A stretch of 64,000 nucleotides of DNA from Xanthomonas hortorum (lineage in GTDB: Bacteria > Pseudomonadota > Gammaproteobacteria > Xanthomonadales > Xanthomonadaceae): assembly GCF_024339125.1 (NCBI RefSeq), contig NZ_CP101417.1:2801001-2865000 (forward strand). The letters run 5' to 3'. Below the pieces are notes generated by a model. The model saw only the letters and a list, made by a program, of their open reading frames with translations. It made no database searches and was not told the origin of the DNA. Position numbers and translations under genes: made by a program. Below, piece by piece: positions 43,928 to 53,281 of this stretch (the first letter of the stretch is position 1; every line of letters begins with the position of its first letter).

Positions 43928-44851
43928 TCAGGCGGGCTGCATGGCGGCTCTTTCATCGCGCACGCGCGCATTGAGGATGACCAGCATCTTGCGCATCACC
44001 GCCACAAGGGCGACCTTGCCCTCCTTGCCGCGTGCCCGCAGCGCTCTGTAAAAATCGCGCAGACGTGGCTCGTGCCGAGCTGAGGACATGGCCGCCATAT
44101 ACAGCGCCTGTCGGATGTCGGCTCGGCCTCCGCCAATCCCCCGTTTACCTCGCATCGCGCCGCTGTCGCGCGAGAGCGGGGCAACGCCAACCAATCGGGA
44201 TATCTGCTTTCCGCTGAGCGTCCCAAGCTCTGGTAACCGGCACGCCAGCACGGCCAGCAGCACCGGACCGACCCCTTTGAGCGTCTTCAACGCAGCCAGG
44301 TGCGGTTGCTCGGTGAGTAGCGTCTTCAGCTGCCCGGCGATCAGTTTGTCTAACCGCGCCACACTGCGCACAAGCTGGTTCACGTTGCCCTGCAGCAGCT
44401 TGCGCAGCGCTTTTTCCGCAACCTGCAGCAGCTGCTGCCTTGCTGTTTTCAACAGATCCACCAGTTGCCGACGGGCACGCACATGCTCGCCCAGATCGCG
44501 CTGCCATGGTTCCAGTGGAACATACTGATGGAGCTCCATCTTCTCGGCCATGCAGGCCAACATGGCGGCGTCCAGCCGGTCGGTCTTGGCCAGTCCCAAA
44601 CCGTTGGCCAAGTTGCGTGCCCGTTGCGCATTGACGCGCGCCACCGGCAATGCGGCGTGATGCAAGGCATCCAGCGCTGCCAGCTCGTAGCCCCCGGTCG
44701 CCTCCAGCACCACCTGCCGCACCGACAGCGTATTCAGCCAATCGACAAGCTTCCGATGACCGCCTGCGGTGTTGGTGAACTGACGGGTCTGGCCTCGAAA
44801 AACCGCAACGTCAAGAGAGTGTTTGCACACATCGATCCCGATTCCGCTCAT
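43928..44851 (-). CDS. IS110-family transposase (DEDD/RuvC-like plus Tnp20)
   Basis: This is a full-length 307-residue transposase. The N-terminal RuvC-like domain has the acidic set: Asp in GIDVCKHSLDVAV, Glu in LEATGGYE, and the DxxD in AKTDRLDAAML. A coiled-coil linker (about 125-175) follows. The C-terminal Tnp20 domain has VGVAPLSRDSGAMRGKRGIG with the candidate nucleophile Ser. No frame is broken, so it may be active. IS110 enzymes recombine DNA guided by a bridge RNA from the element's own non-coding end, which is found directly upstream here. Confidence 0.95.
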   Translation of the reverse strand: MSGIGIDVCKHSLDVAVFRGQTRQFTNTAGGHRKLVDWLNTLSVRQVVLEATGGYELAALDALHHAALPVARVNAQRARNLANGLGLAKTDRLDAAMLACMAEKMELHQYVPLEPWQRDLGEHVRARRQLVDLLKTARQQLLQVAEKALRKLLQGNVNQLVRSVARLDKLIAGQLKTLLTEQPHLAALKTLKGVGPVLLAVLACRLPELGTLSGKQISRLVGVAPLSRDSGAMRGKRGIGGGRADIRQALYMAAMSSARHEPRLRDFYRALRARGKEGKVALVAVMRKMLVILNARVRDERAAMQPA

Positions 44852-44879
44852 GGGAAATCTCCGCTAGGCTAGAAATGTC

Positions 44880-45059
44880 GAGAGCTCCCTCGCCTGCCCA
44901 GTCTTATCGTTTCGAGTGTCACCTCGGGCAACTGTTCGGGCGAATCAAGGGAGAATCCGGCGTGGGTACCAAGCTACACGGCGATCGCTGAGATCCAGGC
45001 TCTCACGGTGGCCCACGCCGGCTCTCGACACCTAAACTGCCAGATTCCGAACAGATAAG
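44880..45059 (-). ncRNA. IS110 bridge RNA region
   Basis: This is read on the plus strand for simplicity. The outer stem CCGGCGTGGG (44957-44966) and CCCACGCCGG (45012-45021) encloses CTACACGG (44974-44981) and AGGCTCTCACG (44997-45007). These match the two sides of the insertion site: CTACACGG is complementary to CCGTGTAG at 43797-43803, and AGGCTCTTACG follows from 45058. A second loop, closed by CTCCCT/AGGGAG, holds CTTATCG (44903-44909) and GCAACTG (44928-44934). These match the element ends (CAGATAAG at 45052, complement; GCAACTG from 43803). Target loop first and donor loop second on the RNA strand is the known order. Exact RNA ends cannot be read. Confidence 0.82.
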
Positions 45060-45116
45060 GCTCTTACGCGGCATCCATGCCGCGTAAGGTCCCGCGACGG
45101 TGGGCGGGCAAGGACC
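45058..45116 (+). repeat. Right half of the palindrome interrupted by IS110
   Basis: AGGCTCTTACGCGGCATCCA and onward to GGGCGGGCAAGGACC are the inner stem and distal arm of a type A palindrome. The matching left half is at 43740-43803. Confidence 0.9.
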
Positions 45117-45260
45117 AGTCGAGATGGTGGGTGTGTATGGTTAAAAGCAATGCATAGCGTGCTTCTGACTCGATAGCTCACCTGTAGTTCTGCTACCCGC
45201 ACCAGCAAGCCGCGATTCGCGAGACCACCAGCTTTTACTCAGCTACCGACCAACTCTCTG

Positions 45261-45369
45261 GTGCGGTGTCCTCGCCGATTGCGGGACCGTGTGGCGGCAT
45301 GGATGCCGCCACCGAGCCTACATGGACGTACTTGCGGCGTGTCCCGCGAGCGGCGAGGGCACCGCGCAC
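45261..45369 (+). repeat. Dispersed structured palindrome, type B copy 2
   Basis: This is nearly identical to the type B copy at 2311-2417 (outer arm GTGCGGTGTCCTCGCCG; inner stem GTGGCGGCAT). The flanks also share CGACC...CCAGGCT. It lies directly upstream of the UvrA2 gene. Confidence 0.87.
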
Positions 45370-45494
45370 TCGACCGACCAGGCTGTTGACTGTTGACCTA
45401 AAGCACTCGACTACACCTAAACGATGCGACGACGACATCGGCTGCATGCGCGCCGCGCTAGGCTAGTGCGTTGTCGAACGTCGGTCTGGTGGTC

Positions 45495-48038
45495 ATGTCC
45501 AACGCAATCTCGTCGTCCTCTGGCCTGGTGCGTGTGCGCGGTGCGCGCGAGCACAACCTCAAGAACGTGGATGTGGACATCCCGCGCGATGCACTGGTGG
45601 TGTTCACCGGAGTGTCCGGCTCGGGCAAGTCGTCGCTGGCGTTCGGCACCATTTTTGCCGAGGCGCAACGCCGCTATCTGGATTCCATTTCGCCGTATGC
45701 GCGGCGCCTGATCGACCAGGTCGGCGTGCCGGAAGTGGATTCCATCGAAGGCCTGCCGCCGGCAGTGGCCTTGCAGCAGGCGCGCGGCGCACCGAGTGCG
45801 CGCTCGTCGGTGGGCAGCGTCACCACCATCTCCAATTCCTTGCGCATGCTGTATTCGCGTGCGGGCAACTATCCGCCGGGGCAGGAGATTATCTATGCGG
45901 ACGGATTTTCGCCCAATACTCCCGCCGGTGCATGCCCCACCTGTCATGGCCTGGGGCGCATCTACGACGCCACCGAAGCGACCATGGTACTGGATCGCAC
46001 ACTGAGCATCCGCGATCGCGCAGTGGCCGCCTGGCCCGGTGCCTGGCACGGGCAGAACCAGCGCGACATCCTCACCACGCTCGGCCACGACGTCGACGTG
46101 CCGTGGCGCACGCTGCCGAAGAAAACCCGCGACTGGATTCTCTACACCGACGAACAACCGGTGGTGCCGGTGTATGCCGGCTACAGCCTGGACGAGGTCA
46201 AGCGCGCGCTGCGCCGCAAGGAAGAACCCAGCTACATGGGCACCTTCACCAGTGCGCGGCGCTATGTGCTGCACACCTTTGCCACCACCCAGAGCGCGCA
46301 GATGAAAAAGCGCGTGGCGCAGTATCTGATCAGCACGCAGTGCCCGCAGTGCGATGGCAAGCGGCTGCGACGCGAGGCGTTGTCGGTGACCTTTGCCGGG
46401 CTGGATATCGGCGAGCTGTCGCGCAGGCCATTGGATGAAGTGGCGCAGTTGTTGCTCCCGGCTGCCGAGGGCGATGCTGGCAAGCGCAAGCGCAGTAACA
46501 CACGTACGCAGGCCGACACGCATCCCGAGCAAGCGATTGCCGCGCAACGCATCGCTGCCGATCTACGCGCGCGGATCGCCGTGGTGCAGGCATTGGGCCT
46601 GGGCTATCTCAGCCTGGAGCGCAGCACACCCACGTTGTCGCCGGGCGAGCTGCAACGCCTGCGTCTGGCTACGCAGATCCGCTCGCAATTGTTCGGCGTG
46701 GTGTATGTGATGGACGAACCCTCGGCCGGCTTGCATCCAGCCGATGCGCAGGCGTTGCTGGGTGCGTTGGATCAGCTCAAGGCTGCCGGCAATTCGGTGT
46801 TCGTGGTGGAACACGAGGTGGACGTGATCCGCCATGCGGACTGGATCGTGGATGTGGGCCCGGCTGCTGGCGTGCATGGTGGGCAGGTGCTTTACAGCGG
46901 CCCGCCTGCGGGATTGGAACAGGTGGACGCCTCATCCACGCGGCGCTATCTGTTCGGCACGCCGCCGCAGGTGCACAGCCATGCACGCGACGCCACCGGG
47001 TGGCTGCAGCTGCGCGGCGTCACCCGCAACAATGTGCGGGAGTTGGATGTCGACTTGCCGCTGGGCGTGTTCACCACCGTCACCGGTGTGTCCGGCTCGG
47101 GCAAGTCGTCGTTGGTGAGCCAGGCGCTGGTGGAATTGCTGGCCGCCCATCTTGGGCAAACGCAGGCAGAGGAAGACGAGGCGCTCGATCCGCTGGAGCG
47201 TGGCACGCAGGTGCCGCTGGGTGGCGCGATCGTCGGTGGGCTCGATCAGGTGCGTCGCTTGGTGCGTGTCGACCAGAAACCGATCGGCCGCACACCGCGT
47301 TCGAATCTGGCCACTTACACCGGCCTGTTCGATCCGGTACGCAAGCTATTCGCCGCCACGCCGGCCGCGCGTCGCCGCCGTTACGGCCCGGGGCAGTTTT
47401 CGTTCAATGTCGCCAAGGGCCGCTGCGCCACCTGCGAAGGCGAAGGCTCGGTGCACGTGGAATTGCTGTTCATGCCCAGCGTCTACGCACCGTGCCCCAC
47501 CTGCCATGGCGCGCGCTACAACTCCAAGACCCTGGAGATCGAACTGCGTGGCCACAGCATCGCGCAGGTGTTGGAAATGACGGTGGACCAAGCCGCCACA
47601 TTCTTTGCCGAAGACGCCAGCGTGCTGCGTCCGTTGCAGGTGTTGCGCGAAGTAGGGCTGGGCTATCTGCGGCTTGGCCAGCCGGCCACCGAACTCTCCG
47701 GTGGCGAGGCGCAGCGCATCAAGCTGGCCACCGAACTGCAACGCGCACAGCGGCGCGACACCGTCTATGTGCTGGACGAGCCGACCACCGGCCTGCATCC
47801 GGCCGATGTGGACACCTTGATGCGCCAGCTGCAAGGCCTGGTGGCGGTGGGCAATACGGTGATCGTGGTCGAACACGATATGCGCGTGGCCGCCAGCAGC
47901 GACTGGGTGCTGGACATGGGGCCTGGCGCCGGTGGTGCGGGCGGCAATGTTGTGGTGGCTGGTACACCTGATGTGGTTGCACGGCATCGTGAAAGTCGGA
48001 CCGCGCCGTTCCTGGCGCAAGTAGTGCGCGGAGAATAA
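45495..48038 (+). CDS. UvrA2-type ABC ATPase (excinuclease subunit A paralogue)
   Basis: This 847-residue protein has two ABC ATPase halves. Walker A is GVSGSGKSS in both (near residues 37 and 535). ABC signatures are [12 protein letters not shown] and [12 protein letters not shown]. Walker B regions are [13 protein letters not shown] and [13 protein letters not shown]. Zinc-module pairs CPTCHGLG and [14 protein letters not shown] are kept. It is shorter than housekeeping UvrA, and the UvrB-binding domain after the first Walker A is reduced. This fits class II UvrA (UvrA2), linked to drug or DNA-damage tolerance. The first signature has Pro in place of Gly. I use the ATG at 45495. Confidence 0.88.
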   Translation: MSNAISSSSGLVRVRGAREHNLKNVDVDIPRDALVVFTGVSGSGKSSLAFGTIFAEAQRRYLDSISPYARRLIDQVGVPEVDSIEGLPPAVALQQARGAPSARSSVGSVTTISNSLRMLYSRAGNYPPGQEIIYADGFSPNTPAGACPTCHGLGRIYDATEATMVLDRTLSIRDRAVAAWPGAWHGQNQRDILTTLGHDVDVPWRTLPKKTRDWILYTDEQPVVPVYAGYSLDEVKRALRRKEEPSYMGTFTSARRYVLHTFATTQSAQMKKRVAQYLISTQCPQCDGKRLRREALSVTFAGLDIGELSRRPLDEVAQLLLPAAEGDAGKRKRSNTRTQADTHPEQAIAAQRIAADLRARIAVVQALGLGYLSLERSTPTLSPGELQRLRLATQIRSQLFGVVYVMDEPSAGLHPADAQALLGALDQLKAAGNSVFVVEHEVDVIRHADWIVDVGPAAGVHGGQVLYSGPPAGLEQVDASSTRRYLFGTPPQVHSHARDATGWLQLRGVTRNNVRELDVDLPLGVFTTVTGVSGSGKSSLVSQALVELLAAHLGQTQAEEDEALDPLERGTQVPLGGAIVGGLDQVRRLVRVDQKPIGRTPRSNLATYTGLFDPVRKLFAATPAARRRRYGPGQFSFNVAKGRCATCEGEGSVHVELLFMPSVYAPCPTCHGARYNSKTLEIELRGHSIAQVLEMTVDQAATFFAEDASVLRPLQVLREVGLGYLRLGQPATELSGGEAQRIKLATELQRAQRRDTVYVLDEPTTGLHPADVDTLMRQLQGLVAVGNTVIVVEHDMRVAASSDWVLDMGPGAGGAGGNVVVAGTPDVVARHRESRTAPFLAQVVRGE

Positions 48039-48233
48039 AAGGATCTAACAAGCCCTCGAACGCTACAGCGATGGCGGCAACGTGTCGGCCATACGCGCCT
48101 TCGTCGACCACTGGAGTGATCTCTGGAATGGGCCGTGAAATAGCTCGGATCGAAGGAACTGATCAGACCGCACCGCATCGCACGGCCGCGCAACACGCAC
48201 TGCTGGCAACCCTGCACACCGACCATCCCGACT

Positions 48234-48342
48234 GGTCCTTGCCCGCCCACCGTCGCGGGACCTTACGCGGCATGGATGCCGCGTAAGAGCCTACACGGAC
48301 GTACTTGCGGCGTGTCCCGCGACGGTGGGCGGGCAAGGGCCC
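48234..48342 (-). repeat. Dispersed structured palindrome, type A copy (reverse)
   Basis: This is the same element as at 1941, in opposite orientation: GGTCCTTGCCCGCCCACC at one end, CTTACGCGGCATGGATGCCG inner stem, core GCCTACACGGACGTACTTGC, then the closing arm to GGGCAAGGGCC. Confidence 0.88.
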
Positions 48343-48558
48343 CGCAGCCAAGCCGCAGATCATCCGCTCCAAACCGACGCATCCGCACCGTTCGATGACC
48401 TCTCAAGACCACCGAGAGCGTGAGCCTCAACGCAATGTGGCTGTTCCCAAGCAAGCTGGCCGAAGGCGCGATACCCTCACCACGAGCGAGACACGCCGTA
48501 CATCCATCCCTGAGCTGAGCCACTCCGGTTGCGGCTAGCGCTCAGCCCATCAATTCAA

Positions 48559-50844
48559 TCAGCCCATCAATTCAAAACGTGCAGACACGCCCGCCGCTTC
48601 AGCAGAAGGCGCCACCCACACATCGAACACGCCAGGCTCCACGGTTGGCTGCAATGCCTGGCCGATAAACAACAGATCCTCACGGCGCAGCACGAACTCC
48701 ACCGCCACTCTGCCGCCTGCCGGCACTGCAAGCTTGCGAAAATCCTTCAGCTCGCGCACCGGGCGGCTGATGCTGGCGCTGCGGTCGCGGATGTAGAGCT
48801 GCGCCACTTCTTCCGCATCGCGCGTGCCGCGGTTGTAGATGCGCGCGCTGATGCGCAGGCTGCCGGTCGCCGTCATCCGCGTATCGCTCAAGCGCAGCTC
48901 GCCGTATTCGATGCGGCCATAGGTCAACCCGTGGCCGAAGGGGAATAGTGCGGTGTTGGGCACCGTTCGGTAGTGCGTTTTATACGGCTCCAGCACATCC
49001 GGCTGCGGATTGGGGCGGCCGCTGGAGGTGTGTGCGTAGAAGTAGGGCACCTGGCCTGCCGCGTGCGGAAAACTCACCGGCAAGCGGCCCGATGGCGCAC
49101 GCGTGCCAAACAGGACGTCGGCCACTGCAGCGCTCGCCTCCGAACCCAGGAACCAGCTGACCAGGATCGACGCGCATGCGAGCACCGGCCCTTCCAGCGC
49201 GAGTGCACGGCCGGTGCTCAGCAGCACCACGACCGGCGTGCCGGTGGCGATCACGGCCGCCAGCAATTGCTGTTGTAACTCGGGAATGCTGATCTCGGTG
49301 CGCGACTGCGCCTCGCCCGAATAGCTCAGCGGCTCACCGATTGCCAGCAGCGCCACATCGGCATTGCCAGCGGCTGCCACGGCTGCCTGCACGCCGCCCG
49401 GCAGCGCTTGATCGAAGCCGCAACCGTCCTCCACGCGCAGTGCAGTGGGGTCGTCCAGCGCGCCCGACAGTGCAGCGGCCAGCGTGTTGCGGTTGTCCTC
49501 TTCATCGAACAGGCTCCACGGCCCGGCGTGATTGAGCCAATCGCGCGCCATTGGCCCGATCAGCGCAATGCGCTGGCCGCTGCGTCGCAATGGCAACAGC
49601 TCGCCCTCGTTCTTCAGCAACACCACCGATTTACATGCGGCTTCGCGCGCCAGTGCCAGGGTCTCGGCGCGGCGCTGACGCGACTGCGCGAGCCTGGGCC
49701 GGATGCGCCGGAACGGATCGTCGAACAGCCCCAGCGCCGCCTTGAACGTCAGCACGCGGCGCACCGAGGCATCCAGCCGTGCCATCGGCACCTCGCCTGC
49801 GGCAACCAGGGCAGGCAGGTAGCGCAGATACAGGCCGCTTTCCATGCTGATGTCCACCCCGGCCATGAAGGCCAGCCTGGCCGCCTCGCGGTCGTCGGCT
49901 GCAACGCCGTGCGCAACCAGTTCCTGGTCGGCGCTGAAGTCGGACACGACCAGGCCCGCGTAGTCCCACTCCTGCCGCAGCACGCCATCCAGCAACCACG
50001 CGTTGGCCGTTGCCGGAATGCCCGACAGTTCGTTGAATGCGGCCATGGTCGTGACCGCGCCGGCAGCGAAAGCGGCCTGAAACGGCGGGAAATAGACCTC
50101 GTGCAGCGTCCGCTCGGAGACATCCACACGGTTGTAATCCAGGCCGCCTTCAGCCGCGCCATAGGCGGCGAAATGCTTGGGACAGGCTGCCATCGCATCA
50201 GGATTCGCCAATCCCGCATCGCCCTGGAAGCCGCGCACCCGCGCCTGTGCGAACAGCCGCGCCAGTAGCACGTCTTCGCCAGCGCCCTCGACGCCACGGC
50301 CCCAGCGTGCATCGCGGGCGATGTCCACCATCGGCGCGAAGGTCCAGTCCAGACCCACCGCACTGGCCTCCATGGCCGCTGCGCGCGCCGTGCGCCGTGC
50401 CAGGCCTGGCTCGAAGCTGGCCGCTTCGGCCAACGGCACCGGGAAGACGGTGGTATAGCCATGGATCACATCGGCGGCGAACAGCAACGGAATGCGCAGC
50501 CGGCTTTGCAGCGCTGCCTTCTGCAGTTGCTGGTGCCAGCGGACGTTGGAGCCATTGAAGACCCCGGTCAGCCGCCCGGCCCGGGCCGCAGCCAGCTGAT
50601 CGTCCCCATCGGCAGAGCGTGCAAGCGGGTTGGCGACGATCGCCTTGCCATCCTGCTGCGCCGAGCTGAACAGGCTGAGCTGGCCGGCTTTTTCTTCCAC
50701 GCTCATGCGCGCGATCAGTGCGTCGATGAAAGCAGGCGTGCGCACCGCCCCGGGCGGCAGCGCCCAGCCGGTGGGAATGCGCGCGAGCAGGCCTAGCGCG
50801 GCGGCGCCACCCAGCAGCTGGCGCCGCGTCGTGCGTGGAGACAT
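48559..50844 (-). CDS. Glycoside hydrolase family 3 (beta-glucosidase-like)
   Basis: This 761-residue exported enzyme has a Tat-type signal (SPRTTRRQLLGGAAALGLLA, twin Arg). The GH3 N-terminal barrel has KHFAAYGAAEGGLDYNRVD and the nucleophile Asp in GLVVSDFSADQ. The C-terminal alpha/beta domain and the fibronectin-type III-like domain (ARIYNRGTRDAEEVAQLY) follow. It is of the BglX type: it removes terminal beta-linked glucose or xylose from oligosaccharides in the periplasm. It is downstream of and co-oriented with the alginate-type operon but 435 bases away, so probably separately expressed. Confidence 0.93.
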   Translation of the reverse strand: MSPRTTRRQLLGGAAALGLLARIPTGWALPPGAVRTPAFIDALIARMSVEEKAGQLSLFSSAQQDGKAIVANPLARSADGDDQLAAARAGRLTGVFNGSNVRWHQQLQKAALQSRLRIPLLFAADVIHGYTTVFPVPLAEAASFEPGLARRTARAAAMEASAVGLDWTFAPMVDIARDARWGRGVEGAGEDVLLARLFAQARVRGFQGDAGLANPDAMAACPKHFAAYGAAEGGLDYNRVDVSERTLHEVYFPPFQAAFAAGAVTTMAAFNELSGIPATANAWLLDGVLRQEWDYAGLVVSDFSADQELVAHGVAADDREAARLAFMAGVDISMESGLYLRYLPALVAAGEVPMARLDASVRRVLTFKAALGLFDDPFRRIRPRLAQSRQRRAETLALAREAACKSVVLLKNEGELLPLRRSGQRIALIGPMARDWLNHAGPWSLFDEEDNRNTLAAALSGALDDPTALRVEDGCGFDQALPGGVQAAVAAAGNADVALLAIGEPLSYSGEAQSRTEISIPELQQQLLAAVIATGTPVVVLLSTGRALALEGPVLACASILVSWFLGSEASAAVADVLFGTRAPSGRLPVSFPHAAGQVPYFYAHTSSGRPNPQPDVLEPYKTHYRTVPNTALFPFGHGLTYGRIEYGELRLSDTRMTATGSLRISARIYNRGTRDAEEVAQLYIRDRSASISRPVRELKDFRKLAVPAGGRVAVEFVLRREDLLFIGQALQPTVEPGVFDVWVAPSAEAAGVSARFELMG

Positions 50845-51279
50845 GTGAGGATTCTTGGGTGGCAGTGTGTGTGCACGCTACAGGATGGGCGACGCAGGTA
50901 ACCACACTGCTTTCGCTTTCCGCGCGGTGACAACGCAGAGGCCTGCAGATCGATCACGAACCGGTCATGCACCTCGTTGCGCGTGCGAACGTGATGCCCG
51001 GATGGCCAAGCCCGCCGATGCCGACCACGCTCACGATGTGGCCGGTGCCGGTGCCGGTGCCGCAGCAATGCAACGGCGCGAAGGTGGTGATGCCGGTTGA
51101 TCGCAACATCATTGCGGCGCACCGCGCACCGCGCACCGCGCGGCGCTCGAACTGCCACGGCGGCATAGAGCCTTCGTTGACGGCTCGCCAGCTGGTGCGC
51201 CACGCTTTGCGCGGTACCTCTCCGCATTACCGTGGCAGCCAGCCTGGCGCATGCGCGCCGCTGCGTGGCGACCGGCGGC
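50845..51279. other. Gene-free stretch between GH3 and SGNH genes
   Basis: Short low-complexity runs occur: GGTGCCGGTGCCGGTGCCG near 51042 and GCACCGCGCACCGCGCACCG near 51119. I see no gene. The GH3 promoter presumably lies in the half nearest 50845. Confidence 0.5.
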
Positions 51280-52458
51280 TCAGCGGGCCTTGCAGAACAA
51301 CGACAGGTCCACCGACGCGGCCATGCGTTGATACCCGGCATCGTTGGGATGCAGGAAATCGCGGGTCAGTGCGGCGGGCAGCCACTCCGGCCTGGCAGGG
51401 TCGCGCAGCGCGGCGTCGAAGTCGATCACCGCATCGAATGCCTGCCCATCGCGGATGAAACCGTTGAGCGTCTGGCGTGTGGCCGCCGCCACCGGCTCGT
51501 AGCGATCGGAGTTGCCGAACGGCGTCAGCGTGGCGCCGATCACGGCGATGCCGTGTTGCTGCAGCCGGGTCACGATCTGGCGATACCCCAGCACCATGTC
51601 GGCGGCATTGCGGCCGGGAATCGCATCCGGCGGACCGCTGTGGCGGATGTCGTTGATGCCTTCGAACAGGATCACCTGGTCCACGCCGGGCAGCGCCAGC
51701 ACGTCGCGATCCAGCCGCGCCAGCGCGCTGGGGCTGCGGCCATCGTCGAGCAGCTTGTTGCCGCTGATGCCGGCATTGAGCACCACCACGCTGCCGGGGC
51801 AACGCTGCTCCAGCCGCCTGGCCAACAGGGCCGGCCAATCGCCATTGGCGCCGCGCGTGGCGGTGGCGCCTTCGGTGATCGAATCGCCCAGCGCCACCAC
51901 CACGGTCTGGCGGAGATGCGGCGGTTGGACGTAAAGGGCGGAGATGACGTTCTGGCGATACGCCAACGCCTTGCTGTCCGGCACCTCGGCCTGGCCCTTG
52001 ACCACCCGCAGTGCAGTGCGGCGTACTGCCGGACGCGCCGGCGTGGGGAAATACAGGCTGACCGCCACCTCGCCCAATGCGGGCGCGCGCAGCGGCACCG
52101 GGTCGCTGAGCAGCACGCCACCGGGCGGCACGGTCACGCTGGCGCGTCCATCGAAGCGCAGCGGTTGCGCGTCCCCGGCGCCGCCCAGCAGGCGCGCGGT
52201 GCCCGCACCGATCGTCAGTGGTGCGGTGCCCAGCTCGTTGCTGATGCGCACGCGCAATGCCACTGCCGCACTGCCCAGGCGCATGTCCTGGCGCACCGTT
52301 TCATCGGCAAATTGCAGCGGCGTGTCGGCGCCGCCGTCGAGCCGGTCCGGCGTCGCCGAGGCGATCCAGGCCGGCACCCAGCGTGGTGCCGGGTGCGCAG
52401 TGGCCGGGCCCGCCAGCAAGACGCCCAGTGTCGCAGTCATCATCCATCGCCAGGCCAT
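51280..52458 (-). CDS. SGNH/GDSL-type hydrolase (secreted esterase)
   Basis: This 392-residue protein has a signal peptide (MAWRWMMTATLGVLLAGPATA). An N-terminal beta domain is followed by the SGNH catalytic part from about 195: block I VVALGDSITEGATA (nucleophile Ser), block II NAGISGNKLL, block III FEGINDIRHSG and block V DFLHPNDAGYQRM (catalytic Asp/His). All four blocks are intact. Such enzymes remove acetyl or acyl groups from carbohydrates. The start has AAAGGAGT 8 bases upstream. It follows the SDR gene of the alginate-type operon by 20 bases, so an alginate or oligosaccharide deacetylase role is suggested by context. Confidence 0.88.
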   Translation of the reverse strand: MAWRWMMTATLGVLLAGPATAHPAPRWVPAWIASATPDRLDGGADTPLQFADETVRQDMRLGSAAVALRVRISNELGTAPLTIGAGTARLLGGAGDAQPLRFDGRASVTVPPGGVLLSDPVPLRAPALGEVAVSLYFPTPARPAVRRTALRVVKGQAEVPDSKALAYRQNVISALYVQPPHLRQTVVVALGDSITEGATATRGANGDWPALLARRLEQRCPGSVVVLNAGISGNKLLDDGRSPSALARLDRDVLALPGVDQVILFEGINDIRHSGPPDAIPGRNAADMVLGYRQIVTRLQQHGIAVIGATLTPFGNSDRYEPVAAATRQTLNGFIRDGQAFDAVIDFDAALRDPARPEWLPAALTRDFLHPNDAGYQRMAASVDLSLFCKAR

Positions 52459-52478
52459 GCGCAAGACTCCTTTGTCGA

Positions 52479-53231
52479 TCAGGAAAAGAACACGCCGCCG
52501 TTGACGTCCAGGTTGGCGCCATTGATGAAGCTGGCCGCATCCGATGCCAGGTACAACGCCGCATCGGCGGCTTCGTCCGGGCGGCCTTCGCGTCGCAGCG
52601 GGGTGGCATTGGCGACGAAGGCGCGCACTTCCGGCTTGGTGAAGTCGTCGTGGAAGCGGGTGGAGATCATGCCGCAGCACAGTGCGTTGACGCGGATGCC
52701 GCGCGGGCCCAGTTCCTTGGCCATCGCGCGCGAGAACGTCATCACCGCCGCCTTGGCGGTGGCGTAGATGGCTGCGCCCGGTCCGCCGCCATCGCGCCCG
52801 GCAAGCGAGGCGAAATTGACGATCGCGCCGCCCTCGCGCATATGCGGCGCCACTGCCTGGGTGGTCAGGTAGACCGATTTGAGGTTGAGGTCCATCACCT
52901 GATGGAAGAAGGCCTCGTCGATGTCGGCCAGTGGCTTGCGCGCCAGCATGCCGCCGGCCACGTTGATCAGCACATCGATGTGCTGGCCGAATGCGGTGCG
53001 GGTGGCGGTCAGCAGGCCGGCCACGGCGGTGGCATCGGTGACGTCGGCGCGGTGCAGGATGCCCTGGCCGCCGGCGGCCTGCAGCTGCGCCAGCGTGTCG
53101 CGCGCGCTGGCGTCGTCGTTGGCGTAGTTGATGCAGACCTTGGCGCCGGCCGCAGCCAGCTTGAGCGAGATGGCGCGGCCGATATCGCGGCCACCGCCGG
53201 TGACGATGGCGACCTTGTCGTGGAAGTGCAT
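52479..53231 (-). CDS. SDR oxidoreductase of the alginate-type operon (DEH reductase candidate)
   Basis: This 250-residue short-chain dehydrogenase has the nucleotide site VAIVTGGGRDIGRAIS, the NVAGG strand motif, Ser in NFASLAGRDG, the YATAK dyad, and a C-terminal FINGANLDVNGGVFF. In alginate pathways an SDR of this type reduces 4-deoxy-5-hexoseulose uronate (DEH) to 2-keto-3-deoxygluconate. The operon position after PL6, PL17 and the transporter supports that role. The start at 53231 is chosen because it begins at MHFHDKVAIVT with AGGAC upstream; a longer in-frame start adds an unlike tail. Confidence 0.88.
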   Translation of the reverse strand: MHFHDKVAIVTGGGRDIGRAISLKLAAAGAKVCINYANDDASARDTLAQLQAAGGQGILHRADVTDATAVAGLLTATRTAFGQHIDVLINVAGGMLARKPLADIDEAFFHQVMDLNLKSVYLTTQAVAPHMREGGAIVNFASLAGRDGGGPGAAIYATAKAAVMTFSRAMAKELGPRGIRVNALCCGMISTRFHDDFTKPEVRAFVANATPLRREGRPDEAADAALYLASDAASFINGANLDVNGGVFFS

Positions 53232-53281
53232 GCGGGTGTGTCCTGTTGGTGTGGGGAAAACGGAGAAGGCAGCGGGCACGG

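Larger units (their letters stand above)
43804..45059 (-). mobile_element. IS110-family insertion sequence, intact
   Basis: An element of about 1256 bp is defined by comparison with uninterrupted palindromes. The left flank ends ...CGTCCGTGTAG at 43803 and the right flank resumes AGGCTCTTACGCGG at 45058. The shared AG (CT on the transposase strand) is the recombination core present on both sides. There are no terminal inverted repeats, as is normal for IS110. One full transposase ORF and a 208-base upstream non-coding end are present. Confidence 0.9.
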
